64,000 nt of DNA from CBDFHV01 sp965247705 (lineage in GTDB: Bacteria; Pseudomonadota; Alphaproteobacteria; Rhodospirillales; CAMCUA01), in NCBI GenBank assembly GCA_965247705.1, contig CBDFHV010000060.1, positions 1 to 64,000 of the forward strand. The letters run 5' to 3'. Within the stretch, counting starts at the first letter, position 1. Every line of letters begins with the position of its first letter. Under the pieces are notes generated by a model. The model had not been told where the DNA came from and did no database searches. It was given only the letters and a program-made list of their open reading frames with translations. Positions 60,406 through 64,000 of the stretch are shown here, piece after piece. The position numbers were made by a program, and so were the translations under genes.

Positions 60406-63400
60406 ATGAGCTCTTCCCGTACAACCCGCGACAATCGCCTCGGCGTCGACATCGGCGGCACTTTTACCGACGTGGCCCTGGAGTGCGGCGGCCGCCAGTT
60501 CACCACCAAGGTGCTGACCACGTCCCAGGCGCCGGAAAAGGGCGTCATCGAGGCGGTGGACCGGGTGCTGGAGGAATCGGGGCTGAAGCCCGGCGACCTG
60601 GGCATCGTGATCCACGGCACCACCCTGGCCACCAACGCCCTGATCGAGCGCAAGGGGGCGCGGGCGGCGATGCTGACCACCGACGGCTTCCGCGACACCG
60701 TCGAGATCGCCACCGAAAGCCGCTTCGACGTCTACGACATCAACCTCAACCGTCCCGACCCGCTGGTCCCCCGGGACCGCCGTCTCGAAGTCTTGGAGCG
60801 CATGAGCGCCAGCGGGCAGGTGCTGCGGCCCCTGGACGAGGAGCACCTGCGCCGCCTGATCGACGACACCCTCGCCCCGGCAAATGTGGAGAGCCTCGCT
60901 ATCGGTTTGATCCACGCCTATGCCAACCCGCGCCACGAAGAGCGCTGCGCCGAGATCGTGGCCGAACGGTTGCCGGGCATCGGTTTGTCCCTGTCGTCCC
61001 AGGTGTCGCCGGAGATGCGCGAATACGAACGCTTTTCCACCACCTGCGCCAATGCCTACGTCCAGCCCCTGATGGTCCGCTATGTGACGGCGCTGCAGAC
61101 GCGCCTGACCGACCGCGGGGTCACTTGCCCCCTGTTCCTGATGCTCTCGGGCGGTGGGCTGGCGACGGTGGACACGGCGGTGCGCTTCCCGGTGCGGCTG
61201 GTGGAATCGGGCCCCGCGGGCGGCGCCCTTTTCTCCGCCCACATCGCCCGCCAAGCCGGCGCCGAGGCGGTCCTGTCCTTCGACATGGGCGGCACCACGG
61301 CGAAGATCTGCCTGATCGACGACGGCGCCGCGCAGACCGCCCGCAGCTTCGAGGTTGCCCGGGTCCACCGCTTCCGCAAGGGAAGCGGCCTGCCCCTGCG
61401 CATTCCGGTGATCGAGATGGTGGAGATCGGCGCCGGCGGCGGCTCCATCGCCCGGGTCGACGACATGGGCCGGGTCACGGTCGGGCCGGACAGCGCCGGT
61501 TCGGAGCCGGGGCCCGCTTGCTATGGGCGGGGCGGGGACAAGGCCACGGTCACCGACGCGGACTTGATTCTCGGCCGCATCGACCCCGGCCGCTTCCATG
61601 GGTCACGGCTGGCCCTGGATGCCAAGGCGGCGGGGAACAGCCTGGACCGGGACGTGGGCGCGCCCATGGGTCTCGATACTCTTCAGGCAGCCTTCGGCGT
61701 CAGCGAAGTGGTGGACAGCAACATGGCCAACGCGGCCCGGGTCCACGCCGTCGAAAGCGGCAAGAACGCCGGCGAACGAACCCTGATCGCCTTTGGCGGC
61801 GCGGCGCCGGTTCATGCCCTCAGACTGGCCGAACGCCTGGACATCCGCCGGATCATCGTGCCGGCCGGGGCGGGCGTGGGTTCCAGCGTCGGATTCCTGC
61901 GGGCGCCCGTCGCCTTCGAGCTGGTGCGCAGCGGCTACCAGACCCTGGAGGCTTTCGACGCCGCCGTCGCCAACCGCCTGCTCGACGAGATCGGCGCCGA
62001 GGCCGAGGCCGCCGTGCGCCAGGGAGCGGGCGATGCGCCCATGGAGGTGCGGCGGCTTACCTACATGCGCTACAGCGGCCAGGGCAGCGAGGTGGCGGTC
62101 CCCATTCCGGAAGGCACCTTGGGCGCCGATGGGGGAGCCGTCCTTCAGGCCGCCTTCGACGACGTCTACCGGGCCCAGTACAGCCACCTGGTCCCCGGCG
62201 CCGAGGTGGAGACCATAAGCTGGAGCGTTCTCGCCAGCGCCGCCACCGAGGCGCCGCCCATCTCTCTCGCCGCGCCGGAGACTCACCGGGCCGAGTCGGA
62301 TCGCCGTGGAACCCTCTACGATCCGGCCTCGGGTGAGGAGATCGAGGTGCCCCTTTACTGGCGGGACGATCTGGCGCCCGGCGCCCGGGTCGCCGGGCCG
62401 GCGGTGATCGCCGAATCCCAGACCTCGACCGTGCTTTACGCGGGCTACGAGGCGACGGTCGGCGCCGCCGGTCACATCGAGATCCTGCGCACCGCGTCGG
62501 GAGCCGAGGCCCAGACCACCGAGGGCGCGCTGGCCGAGCTTCACAAGCAGGTCATGTGGAACCGGCTTATCGCGGTGGTGGAGGAACAAGCGCAAGCCCT
62601 GATCCGTACGGCCTTCAGCACCTCGGTGCGGGAATCGGGGGACCTGTCCGCCGGTGTCTTCGACCGGCGGGGACGGATGGTGGCCCAGGCGGTCACCGGC
62701 ACGCCGGGCCACGTCAACTCCATGGCCAACGCCATCGTCCACTTCCTGGCCAAGTTCCCCATCGACGGCATGAAGCCCGGCGACCACTACATCACCAACG
62801 ACCCGTGGATGACCTCGGGGCATCTGCACGACATCACCATTGTCTCGCCCACCTTCCATGACGGCAAGGCAGTGGCCCTCTTCGCCTGCACCATCCACGT
62901 GGTGGATATCGGCGGCCGTGGCTTTGGGCCGGACGGCAGGCAAGTTTACGAGGAAGGCCTGTTCCTGCCGCTGCTCAGCCTGTGCCGGGCGGGGACCATG
63001 AACGAGGACCTGCTGGAGATCATCCGCCACAACGTCCGCGAACAGGACCAGGTGATCGGCGACATCTTCTCCTGCGCCTCCTCCAACGACGAGGGCAGTA
63101 AATACCTGGGAGCCATGATGGCGGAATACGCCCTGGCCGACATCGAATCCCTGTCCGACTACATCATCGACCGCTCGCGCAGCACCATGCTAGCGCGCAT
63201 GGGCGAATGGCCCCGCGGGACCTACAAGTCCTCGGTGACGGTGGACGGCCACGAAAAGCCGATCACCCTGGCCGGCATCGTCACCATCGACGACCGTGGC
63301 ATCCACGTCGACCACACCGGCACCTCGGGGCCCAGCCAGTACGGCATCAACGTGGTGCTCAACTACACCCACGCCTATTCCACCTTCGCGGTGAACTGCA

Positions 63401-64000
63401 TCGTCGGCGGCGACATTCCCAACAACTATGGCTCCCTGGGCGCGGTGACGGTGACGGCGCCGGAGGGCTGCATTCTCAACGTCCAGCATCCAGCGCCGGT
63501 GGCCATGCGCCACGGCCTGGGGCACACCCTGCCCGACGTGATCTTCGGCTGTTTGGACCAGGCCATGCCGGGCCGGGTGCCGGCCCAGGGCTCGGCCGCC
63601 CTGTGGAACCCCCAGTTCCGGGGCGGCCCCTTCGCGGTCGACGTGGAAACGGCGGACGCGCCGACCGAGAACCTCAGCCCCTTCGACGTGCTGAGCTTCC
63701 ACGCCGGCGGCATGGGCGCCCGGCCGGGGTTCGACGGCCTGTCCGCCACCGCCTTTCCCAGCGGAGTGAGGACCATCGCCGTCGAGGTGACGGAGAGCAT
63801 TTCGCCACTGGTCTTCTGGCGCAAGGAACTGCGGCGCGACACCGGCGGCGCCGGTCGAACCCGTGGTGGTCTCGGCCACCGGATGGAGCTGGGCCACGCG
63901 GCGGGCGAGCCCTTCGCCATCCTCTTGACTTCCGACCGCATCGTCTACCCGCCCAAGGGCCTCAACGGCGGTCTCGACGGCGGCCCTGCCTGTGTGACCT
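60406..64000 (+). CDS. Single-chain HyuA-HyuB (5-oxoprolinase-like) hydrolase, copy 2, cut by window end
   Basis: The frame is open from the ATG at 60406 to the last base, about 1198 codons. HyuA-like residues 1-690 have LGVDIGGTFTDVALE, HGTTLATNALIERKGARAAM and AVLSFDMGGTTAKICLI. The HyuB-like part starts near residue 710 (LHKQVMWNRLIAVVEEQAQALIRTAF) and includes TNDPWMTSGHLHDITIVSP and GGAGRTRGGLGHRM. It is clearly a distant paralogue of the fusion at 52561. Together with the adjacent proline-racemase-family gene it suggests handling of cyclic imino acids. The natural stop lies outside the window. Confidence 0.88.
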   Translation, partial: MSSSRTTRDNRLGVDIGGTFTDVALECGGRQFTTKVLTTSQAPEKGVIEAVDRVLEESGLKPGDLGIVIHGTTLATNALIERKGARAAMLTTDGFRDTVEIATESRFDVYDINLNRPDPLVPRDRRLEVLERMSASGQVLRPLDEEHLRRLIDDTLAPANVESLAIGLIHAYANPRHEERCAEIVAERLPGIGLSLSSQVSPEMREYERFSTTCANAYVQPLMVRYVTALQTRLTDRGVTCPLFLMLSGGGLATVDTAVRFPVRLVESGPAGGALFSAHIARQAGAEAVLSFDMGGTTAKICLIDDGAAQTARSFEVARVHRFRKGSGLPLRIPVIEMVEIGAGGGSIARVDDMGRVTVGPDSAGSEPGPACYGRGGDKATVTDADLILGRIDPGRFHGSRLALDAKAAGNSLDRDVGAPMGLDTLQAAFGVSEVVDSNMANAARVHAVESGKNAGERTLIAFGGAAPVHALRLAERLDIRRIIVPAGAGVGSSVGFLRAPVAFELVRSGYQTLEAFDAAVANRLLDEIGAEAEAAVRQGAGDAPMEVRRLTYMRYSGQGSEVAVPIPEGTLGADGGAVLQAAFDDVYRAQYSHLVPGAEVETISWSVLASAATEAPPISLAAPETHRAESDRRGTLYDPASGEEIEVPLYWRDDLAPGARVAGPAVIAESQTSTVLYAGYEATVGAAGHIEILRTASGAEAQTTEGALAELHKQVMWNRLIAVVEEQAQALIRTAFSTSVRESGDLSAGVFDRRGRMVAQAVTGTPGHVNSMANAIVHFLAKFPIDGMKPGDHYITNDPWMTSGHLHDITIVSPTFHDGKAVALFACTIHVVDIGGRGFGPDGRQVYEEGLFLPLLSLCRAGTMNEDLLEIIRHNVREQDQVIGDIFSCASSNDEGSKYLGAMMAEYALADIESLSDYIIDRSRSTMLARMGEWPRGTYKSSVTVDGHEKPITLAGIVTIDDRGIHVDHTGTSGPSQYGINVVLNYTHAYSTFAVNCIVGGDIPNNYGSLGAVTVTAPEGCILNVQHPAPVAMRHGLGHTLPDVIFGCLDQAMPGRVPAQGSAALWNPQFRGGPFAVDVETADAPTENLSPFDVLSFHAGGMGARPGFDGLSATAFPSGVRTIAVEVTESISPLVFWRKELRRDTGGAGRTRGGLGHRMELGHAAGEPFAILLTSDRIVYPPKGLNGGLDGGPACVT

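Noticed and set aside
1..64000. CRISPR arrays
   Set aside because: No regularly spaced direct repeats with unique spacers were seen; the repeats present are palindromic pairs or IS ends.
1..64000. tRNA or rRNA genes
   Set aside because: No stretch with a recognisable TTC/GGTTCGA-type tRNA arm set or rRNA sequence was noticed by eye; a covariance search would be decisive.

Overview
The window is high-GC DNA with long, tightly packed operons of catabolic genes. It contains TRAP and peptide-type ABC transporters, CaiB CoA transferases, hydantoinase/oxoprolinase enzymes and palindromic intergenic repeats of the kind common in alphaproteobacteria. An alphaproteobacterium, perhaps Rhodospirillales-like, is the most natural reading. 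That is inference from gene style; no rRNA or tRNA gene is present to confirm it.

Positions 1-10,860 are an accessory zone. It starts with the 3' part of an AT-richer caspase-like protease gene split by an IS1595-type element, followed by a small exported coiled-coil protein. Then comes a pile of insertion sequences (IS481, two IS1380-family elements, an IS110 remnant, IS630 with an adjoining 93-bp MITE, and a 323-bp inverted-repeat element). Two type II toxin-antitoxin loci sit among them: RelE-like/XRE with a decayed duplicate antitoxin, and MazF/DUF3018-like with the toxin frameshifted in a run of eight G.

Positions 10,997-23,440 hold a coherent catabolic island. It has a TRAP uptake system, a 4-oxalocrotonate-type tautomerase, a PhyH dioxygenase, an acyl-CoA dehydrogenase, three MaoC-type genes, a DUF6282-like metal hydrolase, an enoyl-CoA hydratase, a DadA-like amine oxidoreductase, a class III aminotransferase and a DapA-like aldolase. 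The genes overlap by a few bases and probably form one transcript. The logic is uptake, oxidation, CoA-thioester beta-oxidation-like steps, and amine removal. I do not recognise the substrate.

Positions 23,480-33,416 are a second mobile zone: a GNAT gene, a 3'-truncated IS5, an IS21 without target duplication, a decapitated 2-hydroxyacid dehydrogenase, a fumarate-reductase-like flavoprotein, a sugar-nucleotide-type epimerase, a frameshifted TIR-like (Pycsar/CAP12-type) effector gene, and a second copy of the IS481.

Positions 33,401-64,000 form a D-amino-acid / imino-acid / lactam-type catabolic region. It contains MaoC, a PuuE-like deacetylase, a D-amino-acid transaminase, and a 999-residue natural fusion equivalent to HcnA+HcnB+HcnC. 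An Xre/RES toxin-antitoxin pair follows. Next is a nine-gene minus-strand operon (oligopeptide-type ABC transporter, hyuA, hyuB, serine hydrolase, Asp/Glu/hydantoin racemase). The region ends with a quinone oxidoreductase, two single-chain HyuA-HyuB (5-oxoprolinase-like) proteins, two CoA transferases bracketed by inverted copies of a palindromic repeat pair, and a proline-racemase-family enzyme with a Ser/Cys active site. The last gene runs off the window.
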